From positions 1 to 64,000 of the forward strand of contig CAZQHK010000001.1 of NCBI GenBank assembly GCA_964593455.1: 64,000 nucleotides of DNA. The letters run 5' to 3'. The stretch's first letter is position 1. Every line of letters starts with the position of its first letter. This document shows, in pieces, positions 8,998 to 17,078 of this stretch. A model generated the notes under the pieces. The model ran no database searches. It was not told where the DNA came from and saw only the letters and a list, made by a program, of their open reading frames with translations. This stretch comes from CAZQHK01 sp964593455 (lineage in GTDB: Bacteria > Muiribacteriota > CAYSPT01). Position numbers and translations under genes: made by a program.

Positions 8998-10185
8998 CTG
9001 ATTAAAGATCGCGTGTGGACTGCTGTAACCCTGGTGGCAGTCCTTTTTATTTTTCCTTCTGTCCACTGTCGGTCAGAGACGGCTTCCCAGGTCGATGAGA
9101 GAATAGAAACCTTGCAGCCGGAGCTTGACCGGCACCGGATAAAAGATCAGCAGATTCAAGCCCAACTCAATCGGGTGGAAGATGAGCTGACCCGTTTTAT
9201 CAGTAACCTGAAGAGCACTGAGATAGAGGTAGCCCGGCTCAAAAGCGAACAGGTCGAAACAAACGACGCTTTGGAAAAAGCCGACGAAAGTTTAAGCGAG
9301 ATAGAAAACACCCTCAAAGATGCTGAGCAGGAGCTCGAGTCCCGCCGCCACATTCTCACCGACCGCTTGCAGCGTATCTATAAAAGGAACCGGATTGAAG
9401 AAATAGGACTGCTCCTTAAATCTGAATCCATGTCGAGTTTCACCTTGCGCTACAAGCTACTAAAGCGCTTGATAAAGGACGACGTAAAGCTTTTCAAGGA
9501 AATAGAAAAATCGCTGGTCCTGGTTAAAGAAAAACGGGAACAGAAAAAACTGCGGCGGCAGGAAATCATGTATCTCAAAGAGAAAAGAACCTCGGAACTC
9601 GAGAGCCTGGAAAAGAAAAAAGCCGAGGTTTACCTTCTGAAAAAGAGGATTGAAACGAAAAAAGAGGTATTGATCACCCGGGCTGAAGAAAACCGAAAAG
9701 CGGCTGGCGAGCTGGTGGAGATGCTGCAAAAGCTCAAGGAAGAAAAAGATCGCCTGCTCGAGGAAGCCCGAAAGAAGAAAGTGGTTATCACTGAAAAACG
9801 CCGGAAAAAAGTTGACCGGCTCGAGTGGCCTATCGGGAATATCAATATGGTCGTTTCTCCTTTCGGCCAGGGAGTAGATCCGGCTTTCGGTACACCGCGG
9901 TTTAACGCGGGTATCGATCTGCACGCTTCTCCGGGTCAACCCGTGCTGGCTGCCGCTGAAGGGATCGTGCTCTATAAGGGGAGAATGACGGGATATGGAA
10001 AATTTGTTATCGTAGAACATGGAAGCGACCTGGCTACGGTTTACGCCAAGCTCGATGATTTCATGGTTCGTATCAACCAGGAAGTAAAAACAGGTGACGA
10101 GATCGGAGTGACTTCCGATCAGGCGTTCCATTTCGAGGTGAGAAAAGGGACCAACTGCGTAAACCCGCTAAAGTGGCTGCGGTAG
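8998..10185 (+). CDS. EnvC-like murein hydrolase activator, coiled coil plus M23 domain
   Basis: Secreted coiled-coil protein with a C-terminal M23/LytM domain, the usual partner of FtsEX; it would activate or perform septal peptidoglycan cleavage. A signal peptide is followed by about 225 residues of Lys/Glu/Gln-rich coiled coil (about 25-270), then the M23 domain (about 285-394). In that domain the region equivalent to the first zinc motif reads NAGIDLHA rather than HxGxD, and the later HxH motif is HFEVRKG, so the zinc site looks degenerate, as in EnvC activators. Starting at CTG 8998 adds MIKDR, giving the signal peptide a charged n-region and a good ribosome site; starting at GTG 9013 gives neither. 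The stop at 10185 is certain, the start less so. Confidence 0.88.
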   Translation: MIKDRVWTAVTLVAVLFIFPSVHCRSETASQVDERIETLQPELDRHRIKDQQIQAQLNRVEDELTRFISNLKSTEIEVARLKSEQVETNDALEKADESLSEIENTLKDAEQELESRRHILTDRLQRIYKRNRIEEIGLLLKSESMSSFTLRYKLLKRLIKDDVKLFKEIEKSLVLVKEKREQKKLRRQEIMYLKEKRTSELESLEKKKAEVYLLKKRIETKKEVLITRAEENRKAAGELVEMLQKLKEEKDRLLEEARKKKVVITEKRRKKVDRLEWPIGNINMVVSPFGQGVDPAFGTPRFNAGIDLHASPGQPVLAAAEGIVLYKGRMTGYGKFVIVEHGSDLATVYAKLDDFMVRINQEVKTGDEIGVTSDQAFHFEVRKGTNCVNPLKWLR

Positions 10186-10201
10186 CAGGAAGGGGAAGGA
10201 T

Positions 10202-11479
10202 ATGTTCGGACGAATTGGCAGTGGGAGAAAAGCGATCGCGGTATGCCTGTCGATCTGCGTTGTCTGGGGTACGGCTGCGTCAGCCGGAAGTCTTCAATAT
10301 CAAAATCTCCGTGAACTTGAGACGGTACACCGGGTGTACGATCTGGTAAAGGAACACTTTGTAGACGAGCCCGTTCAAGATAAGGAATTGATCTACGGGG
10401 CGATTGAAGGACTACTGGCTTCTCTGGACGATCAATTCACCCGGTTCCTCGATCCGGAGACCTATAAGGAAATGCAGACAGAAAGTGACGGAGAGTTCGG
10501 CGGCCTGGGAATTATGATTTCCGTACGGGACGGGCACCTGGTGGTTATCAGCCCCATCGACAGCACGCCAGCCGCTAAGGCCGGCATAGAGGCCGGAGAC
10601 ATTATCATGAAAGTCAACGGTGACGAAGTGAGGGACATTACCTTGCCTGAGTCGATCAAAATTCTCCGGGGCCCCAAGGGCAGCAAGGTTAATTTAACGG
10701 TGAAACGTGAAGAGGTAGACGATCTGCTGGAGTTCGAGATCGAACGGGCTCTGATCAAGATTGAAAGTGTGAAAAACGGCCGCATCGGCGACGATGTTCA
10801 GTACATCCGTTTAACTCAGTTTATCGAGACTACCGCCACTGATCTTGAAAACGTGTTGAAAAAAGTAGATAAAGAAAAACCAAAGGGAGTCATACTGGAT
10901 CTTCGTAACAATCCCGGAGGCTTGCTCGATGCCGCGGTTGAAGTCTCCCGTCTCTTTGTTCCCAAGGGCAATATAGTTACCATCAAAGGCCGTGGTGACC
11001 GTGAAGTAGTCTACTCGTCATATTATCAGGCTCATCATAATTTCCCGCTGGTGGTATTGGTTAATAAAGGATCGGCTTCCGCTTCTGAGATCGTGGCCGG
11101 AGCAATCAAAGACAGCCGGCGCGGACTGACGCTCGGGTCCAAGACCTTCGGTAAAGGCTGTGTTCAGACGGTAATGGAGATCGGTGGTGGTTCGGCTATT
11201 GCACTTACCACTGCCTGGTATTACACTCCTTCCGGAGCGTGCATTCACAACGAGGGTATCGAACCGGATATACCGGTGAAACAGCCCAGATTGAGTCCCC
11301 AGAAAAAAAAGGAAATCCTGAAGAAGGAGAAGAACGGTTTCATGCAAATAGATGAGAAGACCGGCGAGATGATGGTCAAAGTTCCGGTCTTTGATGTTCA
11401 ACTCCAGCGGGCGGTAGACATTCTACGAAGCTACCATATTTTCCGATCTCGCGAGGAGAAAGCTTTAACGAAAGGGTGA
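10202..11479 (+). CDS. S41 family C-terminal processing peptidase (CtpA-like)
   Basis: Periplasmic serine peptidase, 425 aa. An N-terminal signal (ending near TAASAGS) is followed by the helical TLLDQFTRF-type region, a PDZ domain (about 95-180, with GLGIMISVRDGHLVV and AAKAGIEAGDIIMKV), and the S41 catalytic core. The Ser/Lys dyad is visible as NKGSASASEIVAGAIKD and SKTFGKGCVQT. These proteases trim or degrade envelope proteins, often regulators of peptidoglycan hydrolases. Its position 16 bases after the EnvC-like gene agrees with that. The last codons overlap the next gene by four bases (GTGA). Confidence 0.94.
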   Translation: MFGRIGSGRKAIAVCLSICVVWGTAASAGSLQYQNLRELETVHRVYDLVKEHFVDEPVQDKELIYGAIEGLLASLDDQFTRFLDPETYKEMQTESDGEFGGLGIMISVRDGHLVVISPIDSTPAAKAGIEAGDIIMKVNGDEVRDITLPESIKILRGPKGSKVNLTVKREEVDDLLEFEIERALIKIESVKNGRIGDDVQYIRLTQFIETTATDLENVLKKVDKEKPKGVILDLRNNPGGLLDAAVEVSRLFVPKGNIVTIKGRGDREVVYSSYYQAHHNFPLVVLVNKGSASASEIVAGAIKDSRRGLTLGSKTFGKGCVQTVMEIGGGSAIALTTAWYYTPSGACIHNEGIEPDIPVKQPRLSPQKKKEILKKEKNGFMQIDEKTGEMMVKVPVFDVQLQRAVDILRSYHIFRSREEKALTKG

Positions 11480-13116
11480 GTGTAATGGGATGGTGGTCGT
11501 TGCTCCCCCCGGTTTTGGCCATTCTCCTGGCTTTTATCACCAAGCAGGTTATTCTCTCGCTCTTTCTCGGAATCTGGATTGGCGCTGCTGTCATGGCCGG
11601 GTGTCATCCTATCTGGAGTCCGTTCGTCGGTTTTTACCGTTCGCTTGATACCTATGTGGTATCGGCACTAGCCGACCGGGACCATGCATACATCATTCTT
11701 TTCAGCCTGTGTCTGGCTGGTCTGGTGGGAATCATGTCCCGCTCCGGCGGGACCCGGGGCATCGTTCGGAAACTGATGAAATACGCCAAGACTCCCCGGT
11801 CCGGACAGGTAGCTACCAGTTTGATGGGTGTGATTGTTTTTTTCGACGATTACGCCAACACGCTGATCGTCGGCAACACCATGCGGCCGCTTACCGACCG
11901 GCTGCGGATTTCTCGTGAAAAACTTTCCTATATCGTCGATTCTACCGCGGCGCCCGTGGCCAGTCTGGCTCTTATCTCCACCTGGATCGGCTATGAGGTC
12001 GGGCTCATGGCGGATGGATTTGAAAAACTCGGAATTGAAATGAACGCCTACGTGACGTTCATCCAAACCATTCCTTACAGGTTCTACAGTTTGTTTGCCC
12101 TGATGCTGGTGTTCCTGATCAGTATTACACTCAGGGACTATGGGCCGATGCTTAAAGCGGAACGCCGGGCGCGTTCAACCGGTAAGGTGTTGGCTGATGG
12201 AGCGAAACCAGTGTCTTTCAATGAAGGCACCACGGTGGGAGACGAAGATCTCGATGAAGAAGCCGGCCAGTGGTACAATGCGCTTGTACCAGTAATATTT
12301 TTGGTGGTTGCGGTACTGATAGGATTGTTGTGGAGCGGGTGGGTTAATTTGTATGCGGACGCCTCACCGGAGGCGTTTACCTCCATTTCCGCCCTGGAAT
12401 ATATGGGCAAGATTTTCGGGTCTGCAGACTCTTTCGCGGTACTTTTCGTCTCGTCCGTGCTGGCCAGCTGCCTGGCTGCAGTGATGGTGCTCTGGCAGAG
12501 AGTCCTGTCTCTGGGACAATGTCTGGAAGCCTGGCTTGACGGGGCCAAATCCATGCTCATGGCCGTGGTTATCTTGATACTGGCCTGGAGTTTGAGCAAG
12601 GTGTGCGGCGATATGGGTACGGCGGAGACGGTAGCTAAACTCTGCCAGGGCCATATCCCGTTGGCTCTGATACCGGTAATGGTGTTTATACTGTCTGCTT
12701 TTATCGGATTTGCCACCGGAACTTCATGGGGAACCATGGGGATTCTCATTCCCATGGTGATCCAGGTAGTATACAGCATGGGTGCTTCGGAGGGGACCGA
12801 TCCGCTTATCATGAACCAGGTTCTTCTGGCCTCTATTGGTGGTGTACTGGCCGGCTCGACTTTCGGCGATCACTGTTCTCCGATATCGGACACGACCATC
12901 ATGTCTTCCATGGCTTCGGCGGCCGACCATATAGATCATGTTAAAACACAGATTCCCTATTCAATGACAGCGGCTTGCATCGCCGCCCTGATCGGGTACC
13001 TGCCTGCGGGACTCGGTGTCTCCCCTCTTATTTCAATAGCTGTGGGCACAGTGGTGCTGGTGGCGGTAGTACATATAATCGGTAAACCATCCGATCCCCA
13101 GGAGGTGGAACTATGA
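11476..13116 (+). CDS. NhaC-family Na+/H+ antiporter
   Basis: Polytopic inner-membrane transporter, 546 aa, with many hydrophobic helices and the conserved NhaC-type elements SRSGGTRGI, the acidic FFDDYANTLIVG helix, DSTAAPVAS, and GTSWGTMGI near the C-terminal half, followed by GDHCSPISDTT. It should exchange Na+ for H+ or a related organic ion; NhaC relatives also include malate-lactate antiporters, so the exact substrate is open. GTG 11476 overlaps the preceding stop; ATG 11485 is an alternative start. It ends by overlapping rnhB (ATGA). The tight overlaps on both sides put it in the same transcript as the protease and RNase HII. Confidence 0.92.
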   Translation: MSVMGWWSLLPPVLAILLAFITKQVILSLFLGIWIGAAVMAGCHPIWSPFVGFYRSLDTYVVSALADRDHAYIILFSLCLAGLVGIMSRSGGTRGIVRKLMKYAKTPRSGQVATSLMGVIVFFDDYANTLIVGNTMRPLTDRLRISREKLSYIVDSTAAPVASLALISTWIGYEVGLMADGFEKLGIEMNAYVTFIQTIPYRFYSLFALMLVFLISITLRDYGPMLKAERRARSTGKVLADGAKPVSFNEGTTVGDEDLDEEAGQWYNALVPVIFLVVAVLIGLLWSGWVNLYADASPEAFTSISALEYMGKIFGSADSFAVLFVSSVLASCLAAVMVLWQRVLSLGQCLEAWLDGAKSMLMAVVILILAWSLSKVCGDMGTAETVAKLCQGHIPLALIPVMVFILSAFIGFATGTSWGTMGILIPMVIQVVYSMGASEGTDPLIMNQVLLASIGGVLAGSTFGDHCSPISDTTIMSSMASAADHIDHVKTQIPYSMTAACIAALIGYLPAGLGVSPLISIAVGTVVLVAVVHIIGKPSDPQEVEL

Positions 13117-13778
13117 GAGGACAGTCTATGCAGTACGACCGCTACCGTGTGGCCAGAATGTATCGTCTGGAAAAAGCGGCTATACGGCTCGGTTACCGGG
13201 TTGTATGCGGTATCGACGAAGCCGGGCGGGGCGCGCTGGCCGGCCCGGTAGTGGCCGGAGCGGTTGTACTCAAGTCCGGAACCTATGTACCCATGCTGAA
13301 AGATTCGAAGTTACTGACGCGCAAGAACCGGGAACTCGTCTTCCGCGAAATCAAGAAACGCGCCCTGGCTATCGGGGTGGGGATCATCAGTAACCGAGAC
13401 ATAGACTCTTTGAATATTCTAAAAGCCACTAAATACGCAATGAAAGAAGCCTTGTCCGACCTGAACATGGTCCCCGATCTGCTTATACTGGACGCTATTA
13501 CCCTGGAAGATGTCGATATCCCGGCCCGGGTGATGGTACGGGCCGACCGCAAATCTGCTTCCGTGGCTGCCGGGTCGGTGGTGGCCAAGGTCATCAGAGA
13601 CCGGATCATGGAAGATTTGGATATCGTTCATCAGGGATACGGTTTTCGTCAGAACAAAGGTTACGGTACCCGCAGTCATATCAAAGCCCTGGGAGAGCAG
13701 GGACCGACCACAGTACACAGGGTTACATTTGCTCCCGTCACCCAGGTTTGCAACCAGTTAACAATTGAGAAGGAGTGA
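13113..13778 (+). CDS. rnhB: Ribonuclease HII
   Basis: Endonuclease that cuts RNA in RNA-DNA hybrids and removes misincorporated ribonucleotides. 221 aa. Motifs: CGIDEAGRGALAGPVVAGAVVL with the Asp-Glu pair, LILDAITL with the third Asp, and RADRKSASVAAGSVVAKVIRD. The ATG overlaps the NhaC-like stop, and GGAGG lies 8 bases upstream inside that gene. The order rnhB, FliK-like gene, flhX, yraN is a conserved neighbourhood in several bacterial groups (rnhB-ylqG-ylqH in Bacillus, for example), which supports the calls for the neighbours. Confidence 0.96.
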   Translation: MRGQSMQYDRYRVARMYRLEKAAIRLGYRVVCGIDEAGRGALAGPVVAGAVVLKSGTYVPMLKDSKLLTRKNRELVFREIKKRALAIGVGIISNRDIDSLNILKATKYAMKEALSDLNMVPDLLILDAITLEDVDIPARVMVRADRKSASVAAGSVVAKVIRDRIMEDLDIVHQGYGFRQNKGYGTRSHIKALGEQGPTTVHRVTFAPVTQVCNQLTIEKE

Positions 13779-13784
13779 GGTTCC

Positions 13785-15152
13785 ATGGCCTTCTCCGGCG
13801 GTATCGAAGGCCCAGCTGCAAGTTTCCCCATGCGTCTTCCCCCGGAGTACCGGGGACAGCTTCTACCAGGCCAGCAGGTGACCGGCCGAATTCTCGGATT
13901 CTACGACGGTAAAGCTGTGGGAGTGTTCAACGGCATTCCGCTGTTGGCGGAAACGACCGTGGCTTTGAAAGCCGGAGAAACAATCAACGCCCTGGTGACC
14001 AGGGTTACCGATGACCAGGTCTTCATCAAGCTGGTGTCGCGCGACGGCGACTCCAACCCGATCTTTGTTACCGACAAGAATGTAACTGATATCCTCGAGA
14101 ATCTAAAGCTGCCTGTCAATGAGACAAGCCAGAGTATCGTCCGTGGGCTAATGAAATTCAACCAGCCTCTGGATTTCAAAACTATTGCCGAGGTTGTCGG
14201 CAAGGTGAAAGGCGATATCCTGCCGGTCTCGCAGGATGCGGAGCTGGTCAGTTTTCTTAAAGCGTTTGATCTTCCGATTACACCGCAAATCAAAGATATA
14301 ATGGCTTCTTATCTTTTCCGGTCGGGTAACCTGGGGCAGAACCTCAGTCAATTGCAGAATCTGCTGGGACAACTCCAGGGAAGCGGGGGAATTCCTTCCG
14401 GAGAGCTGACGGCTTTTCTGGACCGCTTCCAGGCTACCCTCAACGCATCGGTGGCCGACCCGGCGCTGGGTGCGTCCGATATTGCCTGGCGGCTGCCCGC
14501 GCTTATGGAAGCCATCGGTTTTGATCAGATCAGGAAGATGGCTGCCGGTTTGATTAATCGGGGTGAAAGCGGCATCAACGAGATTGCCGGAAAAACCAAC
14601 CTGCTGGGAACACTGTTGGGAGTGGGAAAAGAACTCCAGGCATTGGCTGCCCGTTTGGACGGGGAACCGCAAACACTGGCTTTGCAGTCAGCGAAACTGG
14701 CGGGAGATATTTCCAAGGCTTTGACAGGGCAGAAGATTGCCAGTTCGTCGTCTGTCGATTATTTTGCTTTTCAAATCCCCCTGCAGCTGCCGGACGGTCT
14801 GGGAGACGCACAGATTCGGGTGGGCGCCAGGAAAGAGCGGGAGAAAGGAAACCGTATCGATCCCAATGACGTCCAGATAGCGTTTCTCCTGCACATGACA
14901 AAACTGGGGAGCCTGCGGGTGGACGTCAAAGTGTTGGGCGGAACGGTATCGCTGCGGTTTTTGGTGGAGTCGAACGATGTCCGGACACTGGTGGATAACG
15001 AAATTGTTTCACTCAAAGTGGGGCTGGAAAAACAAGGATACTCGGTGAGTTCCATGGCCACCAGGTTGGCGGTGCGTGATGAGATAGATGCGTTTGAATG
15101 GGGTCATCCGGTGGAGCCGGAACGGTTATCGGGAATCGATGTGATTATATAG
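13785..15152 (+). CDS. FliK-like flagellar hook-length control protein (YlqG type)
   Basis: A 455-aa soluble protein. The N-terminal half has an OB-like beta region (about 20-90, LPGQQVTGRILGFYDGKAVGVFNGIP) and helical segments. The C-terminal region (about 325-435) has the hydrophobic pattern of the FliK C-domain, including GSLRVDVKVLGGTVSLRFLVES. FliK measures hook length and switches export specificity by contacting the FlhB C-domain; a stand-alone FlhB C-domain protein is the next gene, beyond a repeat element. AAGGAG lies 7 bases before the ATG. The name is supported more by position and pattern than by a strong motif. The stop codon directly adjoins the left inverted repeat of the 431-bp element. 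Confidence 0.75.
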   Translation: MAFSGGIEGPAASFPMRLPPEYRGQLLPGQQVTGRILGFYDGKAVGVFNGIPLLAETTVALKAGETINALVTRVTDDQVFIKLVSRDGDSNPIFVTDKNVTDILENLKLPVNETSQSIVRGLMKFNQPLDFKTIAEVVGKVKGDILPVSQDAELVSFLKAFDLPITPQIKDIMASYLFRSGNLGQNLSQLQNLLGQLQGSGGIPSGELTAFLDRFQATLNASVADPALGASDIAWRLPALMEAIGFDQIRKMAAGLINRGESGINEIAGKTNLLGTLLGVGKELQALAARLDGEPQTLALQSAKLAGDISKALTGQKIASSSSVDYFAFQIPLQLPDGLGDAQIRVGARKEREKGNRIDPNDVQIAFLLHMTKLGSLRVDVKVLGGTVSLRFLVESNDVRTLVDNEIVSLKVGLEKQGYSVSSMATRLAVRDEIDAFEWGHPVEPERLSGIDVII

Positions 15153-15260
15153 TGAACCGAAAATTATCCACTATTCTGCTGCGGCGACGGATGATTTCAG
15201 AAACAGAGAGAGGTTGAGATTTTTACCCGGGCGGAGGCTGGTTTATTCCTCCGAAGGTAA

Positions 15261-15345
15261 GTGCGAACATTGAGGTGTAGTGTGGACCGGGTGGTCCCGC
15301 CCTCAAGCAAGAAGCGTAGAAAGTAAGGTGGGAGATTTAGGAGAT
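15261..15345 (+). repeat. 85-bp direct repeat, copy 1
   Basis: Identical to 15439-15523 (178 bases apart). It includes GGACC-GGGT-GGTCC, a small perfect hairpin. The reverse complement of its 3' part (about CCTCAAGCAAGAAGCGTAGA) has a near match at 24052-24080. Confidence 0.9.
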
Positions 15346-15438
15346 TGAGAATTGAAATAATCCATCACAATCACACAACTGACTTTCTACACCAGGAATT
15401 CAGAGGGTGGGGGGGAAGTAGAAGCTTACGCTACGCCA

Positions 15439-15523
15439 GTGCGAACATTGAGGTGTAGTGTGGACCGGGTGGTCCCGCCCTCAAGCAAGAAGCGTAGAAA
15501 GTAAGGTGGGAGATTTAGGAGAT
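15439..15523 (+). repeat. 85-bp direct repeat, copy 2
   Basis: Exact copy of 15261-15345. The 93 bases between copies are unrelated AT-rich sequence plus a GT/GA-rich stretch (about 15403-15420). Only two copies are present and the unit is far longer than a CRISPR repeat. Confidence 0.9.
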
Positions 15524-15690
15524 GATTAGATTTCATATCTACTTCCACCGCCTCGCGACGAATAGTGGATAATTTCCGGTTCATGGCAGTATGAAGAAGA
15601 TTGAGGAAGAGAAATCTCGATTAGCATCTTGATTTTATATCTTATTATTATCGCGGAAGCGTAGGCACGGTGAGGAACTAAGGAGAAACG

Positions 15691-15981
15691 ATGGCTGATA
15701 GGGACGGTAAAGATAAGATCGAGGCGGCGGTGGCTCTCGATTATGACTTTCACCCGGATAACCCATCGAAAGATGCTCCACGGGTTCTGGCCAAGGGCAA
15801 AGGTGAAGTGGCCAGGAAGATCATCGAGGTGGCCACGGATCATGACATCCCTCTGTATGAAGATCCCGATCTGGTGGAGGTGCTCTACCGGATCGATCTC
15901 GGTGAGGAGATCCCGCCTGAACTCTACAAGGTCATCGCCGAGGTGCTGGTTTTTATTTACACCGTCAACAAGAAAGCCTGA
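15691..15981 (+). CDS. FlhX: stand-alone FlhB C-terminal-domain protein (YlqH type)
   Basis: 96 aa, matching only the cytoplasmic C-domain of the type III export switch FlhB. The core AAVALDYD and the later VARKIIEVATDHDIPLYEDPDL, VEVLY and LGEEIPPELYKVIAEVLVFIY follow the family closely. The autocleavage motif NPTH is absent, as is normal for this stand-alone form (here KIEAAVAL). In known bacteria FlhX can partly substitute for the FlhB C-domain during flagellar export. A strong AAGGAG sits 7 bases before the ATG. The next gene begins one base after its stop. Confidence 0.9.
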   Translation: MADRDGKDKIEAAVALDYDFHPDNPSKDAPRVLAKGKGEVARKIIEVATDHDIPLYEDPDLVEVLYRIDLGEEIPPELYKVIAEVLVFIYTVNKKA

Positions 15982-15982
15982 G

Positions 15983-16462
15983 ATGAATGAAGCCCGAATC
16001 GTTGTCAGGGAGGCCCTGGAGAACGATCTTTCACCGGCTGAAGAGGTAAGCGAATTGGCGTTTCGCGAGCTTCGTTCCTGCTACCGGCCAACTCCAGAAA
16101 CCATCGATTTCAAAAAACAGATTTATCACTCTCTCAAACGGTTGGTAGCTATCATTGATAGCCGCCTTATTGGGACCGTAGAATACCGTATAGAAACAGA
16201 TTCCCTCCATTTTTTGGGGCTGGCTGTTCACCCCGACTGCCGGTTAAGAGGTGTCGCCCGGGAACTGATCAATGAACTGGAAACCATGGCCCGGCGGCAT
16301 AAAATCAAACGCCTGACCCTGGATACCGTCAAAGAGACTGGTAACGTAGGCTTTTTCAAGCGAGTTGGTTTTCTATCCGTCAAAGAAGACGAGGCCACAC
16401 AATTTGTTAGCGATAGGTTCGATCGTTTAACAAATGTTGCCATGGAGAAGGTTCTCGTTTGA
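15983..16462 (+). CDS. GNAT family N-acetyltransferase
   Basis: 159 aa from the ATG at 15983, one base after the flhX stop; a longer frame upstream only shadows flhX. The acetyl-CoA binding region reads LGLAVHPDCRLRGVARELI, a slightly altered R-x-x-G-x-G/A loop, followed by the C-terminal VGFFKRVGFLSV typical of the fold. The acetyl acceptor cannot be told from sequence. It is co-transcribed with flhX by spacing and converges with yraN, 20 bases away. Confidence 0.85.
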   Translation: MNEARIVVREALENDLSPAEEVSELAFRELRSCYRPTPETIDFKKQIYHSLKRLVAIIDSRLIGTVEYRIETDSLHFLGLAVHPDCRLRGVARELINELETMARRHKIKRLTLDTVKETGNVGFFKRVGFLSVKEDEATQFVSDRFDRLTNVAMEKVLV

Positions 16463-16468
16463 CATGAC

Positions 16469-16482
16469 CCCGGATATTTCAC
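16469..16482 (+). repeat. CCCGGATATTTCAC motif between convergent genes
   Basis: This 14-base sequence is identical to the left end of the 187-bp element at 33443-33629, and its complement is the right end of that element and of the one near 62042-62117. Here only one end is present, in the 20-base gap between the GNAT gene and yraN, and TTAA follows it. Confidence 0.6.
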
Positions 16483-16869
16483 TTAATACATTCTGAAAGC
16501 ATCTTTGATCAGATGAATGACATGATCGCTTGTATCTCCGGGAGACATCTCCACAGAGACCACATCGAACCGGATGTTCTTCGAAGTCTCCCGTTTCTGC
16601 TGAACATAGTATTGGGCTATCCGGAATAGCCGTTCCTGTTTCCGCCGGTCGATTTTTTCCAGGGGTGTGGTCAGAAAAGCGCTGGAGAGACTTTTAACTT
16701 CGATGACGGCCAACACTTCTCCGTCCAAGGCAATAATATCAACTTCGCCGAAACGGCAGCGGTAGTTGCGTTGTAAAATACGGTACCCTCTGCGCTTAAG
16801 ATACTCGCATGTCAGTGATTCGGCGGTGTACCCGAGGGTTTTCCTGGTGTCAGAAAGGTGTTTTATCAC
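16483..16869 (-). CDS. yraN: YraN / UPF0102 family nuclease-like protein
   Basis: 128 aa. Matches the UPF0102 (YraN) family: LGYTAESLTCEYLKRRGYRIL, NYRCRFGEVDIIALDGEVLAVIEVKSL, with the endonuclease-like Glu-Asp-Glu-x-Lys arrangement (GEVDII...IEVK). The family is almost universal and has a PD-(D/E)XK-type fold, but its cellular role is not settled. It is usually next to rnhB; here it lies on the opposite strand a few genes away. The start is GTG at 16869 with GAGG 11 bases upstream. Confidence 0.93.
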   Translation of the reverse strand: MIKHLSDTRKTLGYTAESLTCEYLKRRGYRILQRNYRCRFGEVDIIALDGEVLAVIEVKSLSSAFLTTPLEKIDRRKQERLFRIAQYYVQQKRETSKNIRFDVVSVEMSPGDTSDHVIHLIKDAFRMY

Positions 16870-17078
16870 CAGTATGATATCCTCACTTTCGGTACTATCA
16901 TGTAACCTGAATAATTCACAAACCGTTTAGTTTCTTTACCTCGCTACGAAGATTTGTGAATTTTTCGGGTAATTACAATATGATACAATAAAATTCAACG
17001 ATCTGATTGAAAACTTCGGATTACAGAACAAGCGGGCTGACTAACCCGGGAAACCATGGAGGAGTAGGGAATACTATC

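Larger units (their letters stand above)
15153..15583. repeat. 431-bp non-coding element bounded by 24-bp inverted repeats
   Basis: Left arm at 15153-15176 begins TGAACCGAAAATTATCCACT; the right arm at 15560-15583 is its reverse complement with one mismatch. The interior has no open frame of note and contains two identical 85-bp direct repeats. The element starts on the base after the stop of the FliK-like gene and ends about 108 bases before flhX, so it splits an otherwise conserved gene pair. Size, terminal repeats and lack of a transposase fit a miniature inverted-repeat element, but I see no target duplication that proves insertion. Confidence 0.75.

Noticed and set aside
9460..10131. 223-codon minus-strand frame opposite the EnvC-like gene
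   Set aside because: A Phe-rich antisense of the Lys/Glu coiled coil; the plus-strand gene is clear.
15261..15523. Direct repeats considered as a CRISPR array
   Set aside because: Only two copies, 85 bases each, with a single 93-base interval and no cas genes.
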